Below, piece by piece: positions 19,340 through 32,100 of a stretch of 64,000 nucleotides of DNA; position 1 is the first letter of the stretch, and the number at the start of each line of letters is the position of its first letter. Below the pieces are notes generated by a model. The model did no database searches. It saw only the letters and a list, made by a program, of their open reading frames with translations, and was not told the DNA's origin. The position numbers and the translations under genes are program-made. The stretch is taken from assembly GCA_016490735.1 (NCBI GenBank), contig JAEMWC010001103.1, forward strand, positions 182,501-246,500, read 5' to 3'. The DNA is from Pachyseris speciosa. Taxonomy: Eukaryota > Cnidaria > Anthozoa > Scleractinia > Pachyseridae.

Positions 19340-21800
19340 AGTGGGTGCTATTTATTTCACCAGATTTTGGGCAATAAATGGTCTGGGGCTCTTAACTTCT
19401 TCATATATGGAGTTATTATGAAAATATCTGCTGTCTTGAAATACTGGGGACCCAGGCTTTAGAGTCACGTGATGCACCCGAGTGGCTGTTGTTTGTCGAG
19501 TCAGTGGAATCGCTTGACTGTGGTGCAATTGTCAGTTTTAGAGTGCTTTTCTGAGCCATTTTCCTCTGCAGAAGCCCCCATGCTGGCATCATTAAGCTAG
19601 AATGTGGGTAAAGGCAAGCCTTTGAAAGAAACCAGAGGTGAGAGGCGGTTTTATGTTGATGGAGATGCCAAACACGCTCTGTTGTGATGATGGTGGCTCG
19701 ATATGGAACCTGTCTCTCTTGTCTTTCTGCAAGTGGATTCGGGGAGCTAACGAGGCAATGTGGGCTAGTTCTGACCGCTAAAAATACTCATCGATGCAAC
19801 ATTTTGCTGGTAGCACCGGGTGGCTCAGCACTTATCGAAAAACTATGTAATGAACTGAAGGAGAGTTCTATGCTCGCGGCGTGGTTACAGTTCCCAGAAT
19901 TCTTTTCGGCCGTGAACGAGTCCAGTTAAGACACACAAGATTGGATCTCAGAAACGGGCTGAAACGTGGCAGGCACCAAATGTGAGAGAAACGTTTCATA
20001 GCTGATAATAAGGAGAGAGCTTGAGGTTTGCTGTAAATGTAGAATCTTGATATTTGGGCAGTTTTTCTTATTAAAAAGTTGGCCACAAAAATGTGTAAAT
20101 TTTGGTGTTATTCTCTGGCCAAAAAACAAGCATTTTGGGCTTTGCTGTTAAACGATCGGTGATATGCAGCGGAATTCTGGTATTGTAGTCGTTATTTTTA
20201 GCTTTAATGATTGCTAAAACACAGTTGGTCCTATTCACACAATTATTATAACGTTCTGACAAACTTTAAACAAGAAATAAACCATAAAAAGGAAGCAGTA
20301 TTTATCATCACATATGTGTGACGTTGGATGGAAAAGAGTTAAAGTTCCCGTTGGTCCATTCGTAATTTGTCTTCTTCAACGTGTTTTCCCTCGCTCGCCT
20401 TTCTCCATTTGTCGCTGCCCTTCTTCTAAAAGCTCAAGGAATTCAATTTGAAAGTTTGGAATACTTTCTTCGGGCTTCCTTTGATTTTCTCTGTTTGTTC
20501 GCAACTCTTTTAAGTTTCTTTTGGCGACAGAATGCTGCACCAAACTTTCAAATTTAGCGGGCTGGACGACAGGCCGTACTGTAGAATACGGCACGCAAAA
20601 TTAACGAATCACAGCGCGCTTACTAAGTGAGAGATATAATAATTATAAAAGTAAATTATAATTATCATAAAAATTTCCCAGAATCCCTTAAAGCTATTTT
20701 TTTCCAAGCTTTATAATTTTGGCAATTTTATACTTAGAGGTGTCACACCAGGTAAAGATAACATTTGCCATAAAATATCTGTTAACTCAAAGCTAAGGTG
20801 ATGGCGTCATCCGTCACGTGACTATCCCTGAAATATCGTTATAGGCTGCTGTCACAAGATTTCTTGATCTTAAATTCTTGTGGGGCATATGAAAATGACC
20901 ACTTGACGTCTGGCATTTTGAATTTAAGGGGGCAATGCAGATGAGCGAGAAATTTGGAGGACTAGGTCGAGTGCTTTGTAGACTCAACGTTACTTTACAT
21001 GAAATCGAAAATTTGAGAGATAGTAAGGTTCCATCTGACAATTTCGGAAATTACCAGAAGCAGGGTATGACGTCACCAGTCACGTGGTCACAAGGTTTAA
21101 AATATTTTAGTTTGAGTTTAAAGTACATTAGTCTTCATAAAACGACAAGGTTTGGCATTATTATTCTAGAAATCTTCACATTCAATGAGTAATTATACCT
21201 AGTCTGTTTTCGAAACATAAGCGAAAGAAAAATGGGCCGCCCAAGTCAAGAGATTGTGGAAATTGAACGAATTTGCGAGTATAAAAAGAAACGGTGACTT
21301 CTGTCTTACAGCCCTTGAACTATTCTTTTGTGAGAGAACTGTTTGTTTGAAATCTTAAGGTTCCATCCTCATAAATAGAGGAGGACATTTCACAGGAAAA
21401 TCCCGCTATTTGGCCTCGGGGAGGAATGACATTTTGTCGTAACGGCCACACCGAAATGTTCTTTCGATAGCCGGAACTAAGTGTAATTTCATAAATTCCT
21501 AAGACGAATTTTCACGGGAATGACTCTTAAAGAGTTTCTAAGTTTTGGTCAAACAAGAAGATAAGAAAATGGATATTTTGGGCAGATCATGTGCATTGGG
21601 ATCCCCTCCGATTATCCAAGCGTTTGACACACTACGGGACGGTACATTGTCAAAGTACTCTTCGATGCGATTTTGGACAATTTCAATCTTAAAATAGCTA
21701 TTACCTTGGTTCTTACGAGTGAATCACAGATGGAGGGCTCAATTTAGCTGTGATTAGAGAGACTGCCCTTAATTTACGGCAGTTTTGAGTTGACGTGAGT
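19340..21800. other. intergenic, mostly unassigned
   Basis: A minus-strand ORF at 20376-20594 has a charged helical C-terminus (ELLEEGQRQMEKGER) like the tail of Myb/SANT partner proteins of Harbinger elements. It has no diagnostic domain and I leave it uncalled. Otherwise I see only AT-rich sequence. Confidence 0.35.
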
Positions 21801-21814
21801 CTTCTTGGGGAGCA

Positions 21815-22112
21815 GGGTTGGCGTAGTGGTGAGAGCGCTCGCCTTCCACCAATGTGGCCCGGGTTCGATTCCCGGACTCGGTGTCATAAGTGGGCTGAGT
21901 TTGTTGGTTCTCTACTCTACTCTGAGAGGTTTTTCTCCGGGTACTCCGGTTTTCCCCTCTTCCCAAAAACCAACATTTGATTTGATTTAATTTGATTTGA
22001 GTTGAGTTGATTTCATTTGACTTTATTTGTTTCTGTATTTGCTCGGCCCCACTAGCCTTTGTGCTATAAATACTACCGAGGGTAAATAAAGATTATTATT
22101 ATTATTATTATT
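21815..22112 (+). mobile_element. tRNA-derived SINE
   Basis: The head GGTTGGCGTAGTGGTGAGAG holds an A box and GGTTCGATTCC a B box at tRNA spacing. A body with GTTGGTTCTCTACTCTACTC and a GATTTGATT-rich tail follow, ending in (ATT)n at 22088-22112. The pattern matches a SINE family I have seen often in anthozoan genomes. It would be transcribed by RNA polymerase III and mobilised by a LINE. Confidence 0.85.
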
Positions 22113-23985
22113 TCATCACGGTTCAGGACTCTGGCAGTCGGTTTCGAGAAAAGTCTGTCGAAGAGCTGATCCCAGAAGAACAAAAGAATCGTGGGAGCGA
22201 CTACTATTTTGGAGAAGGATTTTTAACATTCTTTCAAACCTCAATCGTTGGAGTTCACCGCTGTCGAGTCGAGAAATGTTTGAGAATGTGTGTAAACAAG
22301 CTGGTGGAGCCAGTTCAAGAATGACGAATCACAACATGGACAATTTTAAGCATAAGCTTAACTTTAACGGGAAACTATTAAGCTTTAATAATTCCATATA
22401 ATCCAGGAGTTAGTCTGGTAAGTCACATTTTCTCTTTAAAAACGTCAGTTTCAATAGCTATTGTTATTCTACCTAGGACAGTACGCGTGTTTTTAATTTT
22501 CAGTAACAAAATGTTGGAACTTGCTCGATTAATGACAAGTTGACACTGGTAATAAACTAGTACTCTGTTCACTGAAGCGCATGCACAGCTTTTCGCTTTT
22601 TCACTGCTGCCTTTAGGTGTAGCTTTATCCCAAATTGAATCCCGAATCAGATTTTACCGTTTATTTTACGATTACACTGTACTTCCGACAGAAATGGAAA
22701 ATCGTTGTGATAGTACCGAGCGAGTTTGCTCAAGAATTTATCCGGACAGCGTGACCAGAAGCCGTTTTCGGCTCTTGTTTCACGCGCCGAGAAAAGAGTG
22801 TCTGCGATCCCGAGCTGGAGAACGATTTCCGTGTTATAATACTCTGAATGGATACAAGAAGGCCATGAAAAAAGTGGATGAAGTCGTCGATGGAATTAAA
22901 ACAAAATTTTAAACTGATGGTCCCGTCAGTATAAAAAGACGGATCAATTTTACTGGGCAACCGAGCTCGATATACGCAAATCGAGTTCGGAATGCAAATC
23001 GACCACTACTTCCAATTCCACCTCGGTTGGGCGTGCTCAATTTGCAGTAAATCGAGCTCGAATCCTAGGCGCGCTCGAGAGTAAATAATCGTGCTCGATA
23101 GCTTGTCGAGCTCCACTATCAGAGTCCGCCTACTTACTTTCCGGGGGGGGGGGGGGAGAGAAAAGTCAAATCGAGCTCGGTCAACTCTTATCGAGAGGAC
23201 TCTGTGACAGAGTATATTGCGATGTGGGAAAGTGACTGATTCATTGTCACTGTCATTTTTTTTTTCTTTCGTTTGGTTTTTAAATTTATAGGGAGTCAAG
23301 AAAGTCTCGAGAATGGTGACAGAGACAAGAAGAGAAAAGAGAGAAGGCAAAGAAACGCACATAACAAATTTTAATTTTTCCAGTTAGCAGATATTTTAAA
23401 CAAATTACAGCGTGCAAAAGTGAAATGAATTTCTGGCCATGAATAATACGATAATTAATAACTTTCGGTTTGTACCCAAATTTCATCTCATTGATTCAGC
23501 TCGGTCAACTCTTATCGAGAGGAGTCTGGTACAGTATGGTGGTGTGTTTTGAGTGTTGTGAGCGCAGTGCGAGGCTTTCAGCATTTCTAGTTATACCGTA
23601 AAAGTTTGAGGTAATACCGGACAATTTGCAGGAAAAGAAGATTGAAGGTAAGGATTGCTCTTTTGGTTACTTTTGCGTGCAATAGTTTCGGGTTTATATT
23701 GTACTGGTTCCTTCTTGTTTGTTATTAAGCTTAAGTCGGGACATTCCAAATTGTTCATATCCGAAAGATAGAGCAGTTTTCAATAGAGTGTGGAAAGTAA
23801 TTAGGCAATTACTTTGGTTTTGGTTTTACGATGGTTGGAGATTTTATTTGGTAAGTAATTGGTTTGGTTTTGGTCTTGGTCTTACGACACTCGATGGAAA
23901 ACCGCTTAGTAAATATTCGATATTTGTGATTCGATTAGTTTAATTTGTAGAAGTTGATCATCACAAGAGTCAATAGATTGTTTTC
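22113..23985. other. intergenic with a short repeated phrase and a G-run
   Basis: GCTCGGTCAACTCTTATCGA recurs at about 23176 and 23500. A G-run lies near 23143-23155. A 72-codon ORF at 22694-22912 (+) has no recognisable feature. Nothing else is supported. Confidence 0.4.
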
Positions 23986-23990
23986 TCAAT

Positions 23991-24172
23991 AGACCTTTTT
24001 AGCTTGTATGTTGTTTACCCATTTCAGACCACGTGACGTCCTCAAGGGAATTTTTCCTTTTTCTTTTTATTGAATATGCCTTCGTATTACTAATTTGAAA
24101 AAAAAAAGTTCTTAAGAGTGTTGCCACCTGGCCTGAAATGGGTGAACAAAATGTGCAAGCTAAAATAGGTCT
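23991..24172. mobile_element. MITE with AGACCTTTTTAGCTTGTA ends
   Basis: The left end AGACCTTTTTAGCTTGTA..CCCATTTCAGACCACGTGA mirrors the right end ..CCTGAAATGGGTGAACAAAATGTGCAAGCTAAAATAGGTCT. It is ~180 bp without an ORF, and a second family member lies at 25346-25545. Confidence 0.8.
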
Positions 24173-25345
24173 GTTGCTGATGAAACCTGGAGATGGACCA
24201 AATGTTGGAAAAATTTAGTGACAAAAGTAACTTCCCCCCCCCCCCCCCCTCCCCTCCACTGCTAACGTTTTTATTGACCAACCACTCAGATGGAAATAAG
24301 TTGCCAGTTATTCTACGGGGCATAAATAACTGATAAGAAAATTTCTAAGTAACTATCTCCCAGTTGATCACACCCCCTCCCTTATTTGGAGTAGCTTATA
24401 AGTATATCACACCTTTGCAACATTACGCATTTAACAACAAGCAAGTCTCATAGTTTCACATCACTTTTATTCATAACTTTGATAGATCAATTTTCTTTTT
24501 AACAGTTTCAATGGAACAGCGAATTTTGAATTAATTACAGCGTATGTCTTTCATTATCTTTCTTGTGAGGGGTGATAGCAAAGCAAGGAAGTGAGATTCA
24601 AATTTGAATGATCCCAAAAATACCCCTGTTATGGTAAAAATCCATTTCCCCTTGTGTCAAGCCAAACCAATTTTTGAATGGCCACCTGTCAGTGTTACAA
24701 AAACCACCACCTTTACTTTTGTCTGATAGGAAGAGCTGGTACGAAAGGTTGTCTTATAATAGTCAAATATGAACACATCAGTCAAATGTCAACCATGGCA
24801 ATGAACCTTTATATATCTTTTATGGGATGAATCAGTTTTCCACCTTGATTTCTCATCATTACTATCACTTCTCTTGTTGAGAAGAAAGAGAATCGTCAAA
24901 TAAAAACTCTTGAGCAATATTTGATCAAAAGATGCATTGGCCATTATTTTGGCAGAATGCCTTGGCTGTTTTAAGCGAAAATTGGTTTCTTATCGTAATG
25001 GAAAAAGAGCTTTAAATGAGATAAATTACCTGTAGCAATTCTAATGTAATGCTTTATTAATTGGTTGTTAAGCTAATATTGGCTGTAACGTAAAGGCATT
25101 TCTAATCAGTAGTTAACATTATCTAAATACAAACTAATTACCAAAAACACTTAAAATAAACCCACCAGTCTCCTCAACTATAGCTACTGGAGGTTTGATT
25201 GTTCAAATGTTAAATTTAGTAACCCTCCAACTAAGGTAGTAAAGTTACAGGCACATTCTTTTTTGTCATAAAAAAATAACAGGCTCATAAATTACGCCAT
25301 AGCATTCAAAACTTCAAAACTGAAATCTGTTGGAACTTGATAACA
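24173..25345. other. AT-rich intergenic
   Basis: A run of C at about 24234-24249 is the only structure noted. Confidence 0.4.
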
Positions 25346-25545
25346 GACATTTTTAGCTTGTAGATTTTGTCTTCCCAATGTAGACCACGTGATGCTCCCA
25401 AGGGGATTTGCCTTTTGTCTTTCCATAAAATATACGTGCATATGCACATGAATAAGGCGAAATTTCAGAGGAACAGTTCTCGGGGGTAATATTACGTGGT
25501 CTACATTGGGGAAACAAAATGTACAAGCTAAAAAGGTCTGTTGTT
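25346..25545. mobile_element. MITE, second copy
   Basis: The inverted ends (ACATTTTTAGCTTGTAGATTTTGT and its mirror ACAAAATGTACAAGCTAAAAAGGTCTGT), the shared ACCACGTGATG/TATTACGTGGTC arms and ~200 bp length match the copy at 23991. Confidence 0.85.
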
Positions 25546-25964
25546 GGTTCCCGCTAAAGTGACAAATGTTTTGACATTGTCATGATTCAGACTGGGTGTG
25601 ACTGAAAACTAAAACTCTTGCTAGACATATACTTTCTATTTTACTCTTTCATTTCAGGAGTTACTGGCATTTGAATTCTCCTTACAATTTAAAACACAGT
25701 TAATGCAAATTACGAAAAAAATCAACCAGGGACAGTGTCATGATTTTAACATTAAATTCTCATGAATTGTCAACAACGGCACATATGGTAATATTCTTTC
25801 ACATCTTGTAAGTGAAATGGTGAAAGCTAGTTTTAATTACCATGTTCAATTTAATGATGCGGTGCAGTGGACTGACCCTCGTGATAATTCAGCCAGTTTC
25901 TAACAAAAAACTTTGAAATGAGTGAAGGTTAGTCATTGCAAATATGTTTCCAACAAAGGGTTCT

Positions 25965-26615
25965 AGTAGGGGATTGACTGCAAAAGGATTGCGTTATTCG
26001 TTTCAAACTTTCAAATTTAATTTGAATATTGTAATCATTGATCTGTAGCTTTAGCGTAACCTCATTTGAAATATCAATTGTTGATTGGTTTCGGTTGAAG
26101 ACTTCATGTGGTGTTCAAGTGCAAAGTTTGGTGCCATTTTGAGTCTTCACTTGTTTGTTGTTTGCTGTTTGCTCAGTCTTTCCAAATGGTTTTCATAGAA
26201 TTATTTTAATAAACACAAGCCTAAGCGCTTGTTGAAAAGAATGGTGAATTTGTGTAATGGACGTATCAAGCTTGTCGGGGAACATCATCCAAGAAACATC
26301 TTCAATGTGAAAGGTCAAATTTCAATTGCATTATTTTATCAATCGGTGTGAAGTTTAACTTATGCGCTCCCAAGGAAAATATATTTAGATCTAACAAGCT
26401 GCAAATAGCTGCCAAAAGATCTTTCAACATTGTAACAGCTTTTAAGTGTGTCTTTTGGATGTGAACACCACACGGAGCAGTCCAGCAATGTGAGAGATAA
26501 ATGGATCAACAATCGATATTTCAAATGACATTGCACATGGGCTACGGTTGATTGATTAAAATATTCAAATTTAAGTTGAAAGTTTGAAATGAAGAATGCA
26601 GTCTGTTTGCAAAAT
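25965..26615. mobile_element. old inverted-repeat element, ~640 bp
   Basis: 25976-26120 and 26455-26600 are diverged inverted repeats (GTTTCAAACTTTCAAATTTAA, TCATTTGAAATATCAATTG and GTGGTGTTCA on the left, with counterparts on the right). No ORF. The divergence suggests an old copy. Confidence 0.65.
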
Positions 26616-26693
26616 AATAGTCAAAACTGTTGTCGAATATATGCTGCACAGACTCAGCATTTTGACTGTAATTACAATTAATTTACTTGTCAT

Positions 26694-27250
26694 CTACATT
26701 GTCCTTTCTTGCCTTTTCCTTTGTGCAGTCGTTCTCTTGTCCTTTTTTCTTTTCTTTGTATTGGCACTGTTCTCTTCCACTTCTTGTTCTTTTCCTGCTT
26801 CTGTATCTGCTTCCTTTTCTCGGTCTTGACTTTCCTCCATTTCTCTTCCTTGGTTTTGTTCTTCTACTTTTTGTACTCCTCGTTCTTCTGGTTCTTGTTC
26901 CTTTCCTCCTTTGTTCTCTTCCATTTCTCGTCCATTTGCTTCTGTATCTGCTTCCATTTCTCGTTCTTTTCTTTCTTCCATTTCTTCTCCTTGGTTTCGG
27001 TCTTCAACTTTTTCTTGTCCTTTTCTTCCTTCTGGTTGTCCTTTGTTTTCTCTTTTGTTGTCTTGCCTTTCTTGATCTTCTACTGCTTCTGTTTCTTTTT
27101 CCTTTTGCTGCTCTTTTCCTTTTTCTGTGTTTTGTTCTTTCTCACTTTCTTCAATGTTTTCAACCCAAACTTCTCCTTCCTCTTCTTCTTCTCGTTGCTG
27201 TGCCTTTGTTGTTTGGATGGCATTATTCATTGTTGTTGCTGCAGGCTCAT
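26694..27250 (-). CDS. last exon: Glu/Lys/Gln-rich tail of the UBX gene
   Basis: It opens at TCACAG|ATGAGCC, completes the codon left by exon 27598-27535, and encodes 185 residues of charged low complexity (REEEEEGEV, KGKEQQKEKETE). It ends KDKRTTAQRKRQERTM and stop. Loosely repeated REMEE blocks suggest internal duplication. Long open plus-strand frames here (Leu/Phe-rich) are antisense artefacts of GAA/GAG codons. Confidence 0.6.
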
Positions 27251-29108
27251 CTGTGATAAAAACCACATTTTTCAGTTAGTTGGTTACTTTTTTGTAATTC
27301 CATTCATGTATGTAATTACTAATGTATCATAGTTTGCTGATTTGAAGCAGTTGAATGTGAGTGGTGATTGGATTCGGTTTTATTTGGTCCAGTTTCCATT
27401 AGATCACCAGACATTTGCTGGGGCAATGATTATCTTAGTTTCTGCTTTCAGTTTTGTTGGCTGGTAACTAGCCTTTAGTAAAGAATATTGTTTCAGTGAG
27501 TACATCAGTCTATAAATAGTTAAATTTTTCTTACCCACTACTGTAGCAGAAAGGACTTCATCAGTGCAATTCTCGGGAAAATTTCCTCTGAAGGACACCT
27601 ACAAGTAAAAGTAGGGAAGGGAAGTGTGCTGCTCAAAGGAGTCATGTGTGTAACTTTCGTTTGTACAAGATAACTTAACTGTGGCTTAAGAAAGTTACAT
27701 ATTTTTCCATTTGAGCAGCTAACTTCCCTTCAAATAATTTCCCAAACATATGTTGACAATTTAAGTAATTACTGTAAGTTATAAATTGAATAGTGTTAAC
27801 TTCTTGGCATTTGTTAGTGTTAGTTGGTCACTCCCAAATTTCAATGCACTGGAAGAGCCTTGTCCCTGCAGAACCTGACTAGTTTTTCCTTCAAAATGTC
27901 TATCATATGAAAAAGCCTGCCCCCAAGTTATCCTGCCATCTTTGTCTCTCCCAAGTGTCGATGCCCAGAAAGGACATCGTCATAAGGGAACCCATCAAGT
28001 TTGTCTTTCACAAGTGTAGATGCCCCGGAAGAGCTTCAACCCAAGGAAAGCTGTCAAGTTTGTCTGTCCCAAGTGTCAATGCCCGGAAAGGACTTCATCC
28101 AAGGGAATCCGTCAAGTTTATCTTTCCCAAGTGTCGATGCACCAGAAGAGCTTCATCCCAAGGGAACCTGTCAAGTTTGTCTGTCCCATGTGTCGATGCC
28201 CTGAAAGGGCCTCATCCCAAGGAAACCTGTCAAGTTTGTTGTTCCTAAGTGTCGATGCCCCAGAAGAGCTTTGTCCCAAGGGGAACCTGTCAAGTTTGTC
28301 TGTCCTAAGTGTCAATGCCCCGGAAGGGCCTCGTCCAAGGAAGCCTGTCAAGTTTGTCTGTCCCAAGTGTCGATGCCCCGGAAAGGACTTCGTCACAAGG
28401 GAACCTGTCAAGTATGTCTGTCCCAAGTGTCGATGCCCCAGAAGGGCCTCGTCCCAAGGAAACCTGTCAAGTTTGTCTTTCCCAAGTGTCGATGCCCCGG
28501 AAAGGACTTCGTCCCAAGGGAACCTGTCAAGTATGTCTGTCCCAAGTGTCGATGCCCCAGAAGAGCTTCGTCCCAAGGGAGCATATCCAGTTTGTCTTTC
28601 CCAAGTGTTGATGCCCCAGAAGAGTTTTGTTCAAAGGGAACCTGTCCAGTTTGTCTGTCCCAAGTGTCGATGCCCCAGAAGAGCTTCGTCCCAAGGGAAC
28701 CTGTCAAGGATGTCTGTCCCAAGTGTCGATGCCCCGGAAAGGACTTCGTCCCAAGGGAACCTGTCAAGTATGTCTGTCCCAAGTGTCGATGCCCCAGAAG
28801 AGCTTCGTCCCAAGGGAGCATATCCAGTTTGTCTTTCCCAAGTGTTGATGCCCCAGAAGAGTTTCGTCCAAAGGGAACCTGTCAAGTTTGTGTGTCCCAA
28901 GTGTCGATGCCCCAGAAGAGCTTCGTCCCAAGGGAAACTGTCAAGTTTGTCTGTCCCAAGTGTCGATGCCCTGGAAGAGCCTCGTCCCATAGGAACCTGT
29001 TAAGTTTGTCTGACTCCATTGTCGGTGCCCTGAAAGAGCCTCGTCCCAAGGGAACTCATCAACTTTGTCTTTCCCAAGTGTCGATACCCCCAGACAAGTT
29101 TTTTTTTT

Positions 29109-29142
<34 letters not shown>

Positions 29143-32100
29143 GCAAAGGCTCATCTAGAGAGCTTATGCTGATTGCAATGCATTAAAAAAATATGATTAC
29201 ACGTCGCTATGAGACAAGACACACACAAATTACTGAAAGTTAGCAGAAAGAGTTGGACAAAGAAATGAACAATTGGATGTATTGAAAAATATCACATTAG
29301 TTTGAAAGTCAGCATTTGAAATACCATTTAGAAACCAATCAATTTTTTTTCTTTTCTGTCACAAGTGTCTATACCCTGGAAGGGCCTTGTCCCAAGGGAA
29401 CCTATTAAGTTTGTCATTCCAAATGTTGATGCCCCAGAACAGCTTTCTCTGAAGGGTAGCCGTCAAGTTTGTCCTTCCCTATTGCTTCATCTCAAGGTAA
29501 CCTGTCAAGTTTGCCTGTCCCGATTGTCAAGTGTCAATGCCTGGGAAGGACCTCGTCCCAAGAAAACCTGTCAAGTTAGTCTGTCCCAAGTGTCGATGCC
29601 CCTGAGGGCTTAATCCCAAGGGAACCTGTCAAGCTTGTCTGTCCCAAACATAGATGCTCCAGAGGAGAGCTTTTTCCCAAGTGTTGATGCCCAAAAGAGC
29701 TTCGTCCCAAGGGAACCTGTCAAGTTTGTCTGTCCCAAGTGTCGATGCCCCTGAGGGCTTAATCCCAAGGGAACCTGTCAAGTTTGTCTGTCCCAAACGT
29801 AGATGCTCCAGAGGAGAGCTTTTTCCCAAGTGTTGATGCCCCAAAAGAGCTTCGTCCCAAGGGAACCTGTCAAGTTTGTCTGTCCCAAGTGTCGATGCCC
29901 CAGTGGAGCTTCGTCCCAAGGAAACCCATCCAGTTTGTCTTTCCCAAGTGTCGATGCCGAGAAGAGCTTTGTCCCAAGGGAACCTGTCAAGTTTGTCTGT
30001 CCCAAGTGTTGATGCCCTGGAAGGGCTTTGTCCCAAGGGAACCTGTCAAGTTTGTCTTTCCCAAGTGTCGATGCCCCCGAAGAGCTTCGTCCCAAGGGAA
30101 CCTGTCAAGTTTGTCTATCCCAAGTGTCGATGCCCGGAAAGGACTTCGTCCCAAGGGAACCTGTCAAGTTTGTCTGTCCCAAGTGTTCATGCCCTGGAAG
30201 GGCTTTGTCCCAAGGGAACCTGTCAAGTTTGTCTATCCCAAGTGTCGATGCCCGGAAAGGACTTTGTCCCAAGGGAACCCGTCTAGTTTGTCTTTCCCAA
30301 GTGTCGATGCCCCAGAAGAGCGTTGTCCCAAGGGAACCTGTCAAGTTTGTCTGTCCCAAATGTTGATGCCCTGGAAGGGCTTCGTCCCAAGGGAACCTGT
30401 CAAGTTTGTCTGTCCCAAGTGTCGATGCCTGGAAAGGACTTCGTCCCAAGGGAACCCGTCTAGTTTGTCTTTCCCAAGTGTCGATGCCCTGAAAGGGCTT
30501 CGTCCCAAGGGAACACCTCAAGTTTGTCGATGCCCTGAAAGGACTTCGTCCCAAGGGAACCCGTCTAGTTTGTCTTTCCCAAGTGTCGATGCCCCAGAAG
30601 GGCCTCGTCCCAAGGGAACACCTCAAGTTTGTCTGTCCCAAGTGTCAATGCCCTGAAAGGACTTCGTCCCAAGGGAACCCGTCTAGTTTGTCTTTCCCAA
30701 GTGTCGATGCCCTGAAAGGACTTCGTCCCAAGGGAACCCGTCTAGTTTGTCTTTCCCAAGTGTCGATGCCCTGGAAGGGCCTCGTCCCAAGGGAACACTT
30801 CAAGTTTGTCTGTCCCAAGTGTCGATGCCCGTAAAGAACTTTGTGGTAACCCGTCGAGTTTGTCTGTGCCAAGTATCGATGACTGGAAAGGACTTTGTCC
30901 CAAGGGAACTGTAGAATAGTGTTGTTTGTGTCAGCTATATAACTGCTCCTCTAGTAGTTTTACTGAGAGAAAGTTTAGCGACCATGTGCTTTTGTGGTTG
31001 AGTATGGATTAAACAAGTTATGGATTATTTGGTTGTGGTTTAATGGTGTGGGAATATTACATTTGGCGATGAGGATAATAATTATGGCTTTAATCGGTAA
31101 AGTGGAGGAATTCCAGGAAAACGACATTTGGATTGAGTACACAGAACGTTTGGAGCATTTATGGCAAACGAAATTACTGATGCTGGGAAGAAACGGGTGG
31201 TGTTACTCAGTTCGTGTAGAGAAAAATGTACAAGCTAATCAGGAATTTAGTATCTCCAGGAAAACCAAACAACAACACCTTTGCTGAGCTTGTAAACATC
31301 AGAAGAACCATTTAAACCCGCGACCGTCGACTATTGTTTCCCACTTCAAATTCAACAGCTGCTTTCGACAACCAATCCAGCAACATGTCACTGAATTGTG
31401 AAGTCTTTCGGAGCATTGCGACTTTCGTGATCAGTTGGAAGATATGATCAGAGATCGTTTGGCTTGTGGGGTAAATGAGGAAAGGATACAATGTCAACTG
31501 CTGGCTGAAAGTAGATTGGATTTCAAGAAAGCATTGGAATTAGCTACAGCTATGGAAATAGCCGGCAAAAACACGCACAATTTACAGCAGGGAAACCCGG
31601 TGGAGAAGGACAAGGAATTACCAGTCAACTGTTCGAGTAACGAGACAGGACAAGCAAATGGCAGAAGAATGTTATCACTGCAGAGGGAAGTTTCATGAAG
31701 CTGAAAAATGCAGGTACAGGACGAAAAGTGTTATCGATGCTAAGGGCGCAAGGTGTCTAAGTGTCGCGTGAAATTGAAAATCAACCAGCGAAATGGCAAA
31801 ATGCGAGGCAACACACAAGACTTGGATGCGACAGATTCGGAAGAGAATCATGAAGAAGGAGATACTGGGCAATACATGATGTTTCATGTAGCATCAAAGG
31901 ATAAAGAGCCTTGTCGAGTGGAGATTAACTTGAACGGGTTCTCAACAAGCATGGAGGTTGACGCTGGAGCAACTACTACGAGTATTAGTGAAGAAATGTT
32001 CAAGAAAATTAGCCAAGGAAACTTAGTACAGAAGGAACTCAAACATTAATGAAACCGACTCAAGTAAAGCTGCAAACATACACTGGTGAATTGGTCAACT

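Noticed and set aside
22694..22912. 72-residue ORF as a gene
   Set aside because: No motif, splice partner or repeat family recognised.
26687..27332. Leu/Phe-rich ORFs on the plus strand resembling membrane proteins
   Set aside because: They are antisense to a Glu/Lys-rich exon with correct splice phase; GAA/GAG codons read backward give TTC/CTC.
27907..30904. Long Cys/Pro-rich ORFs (up to 327 codons)
   Set aside because: They change peptide with each 59 bp unit and exist in all plus frames; the composition reflects the repeat.
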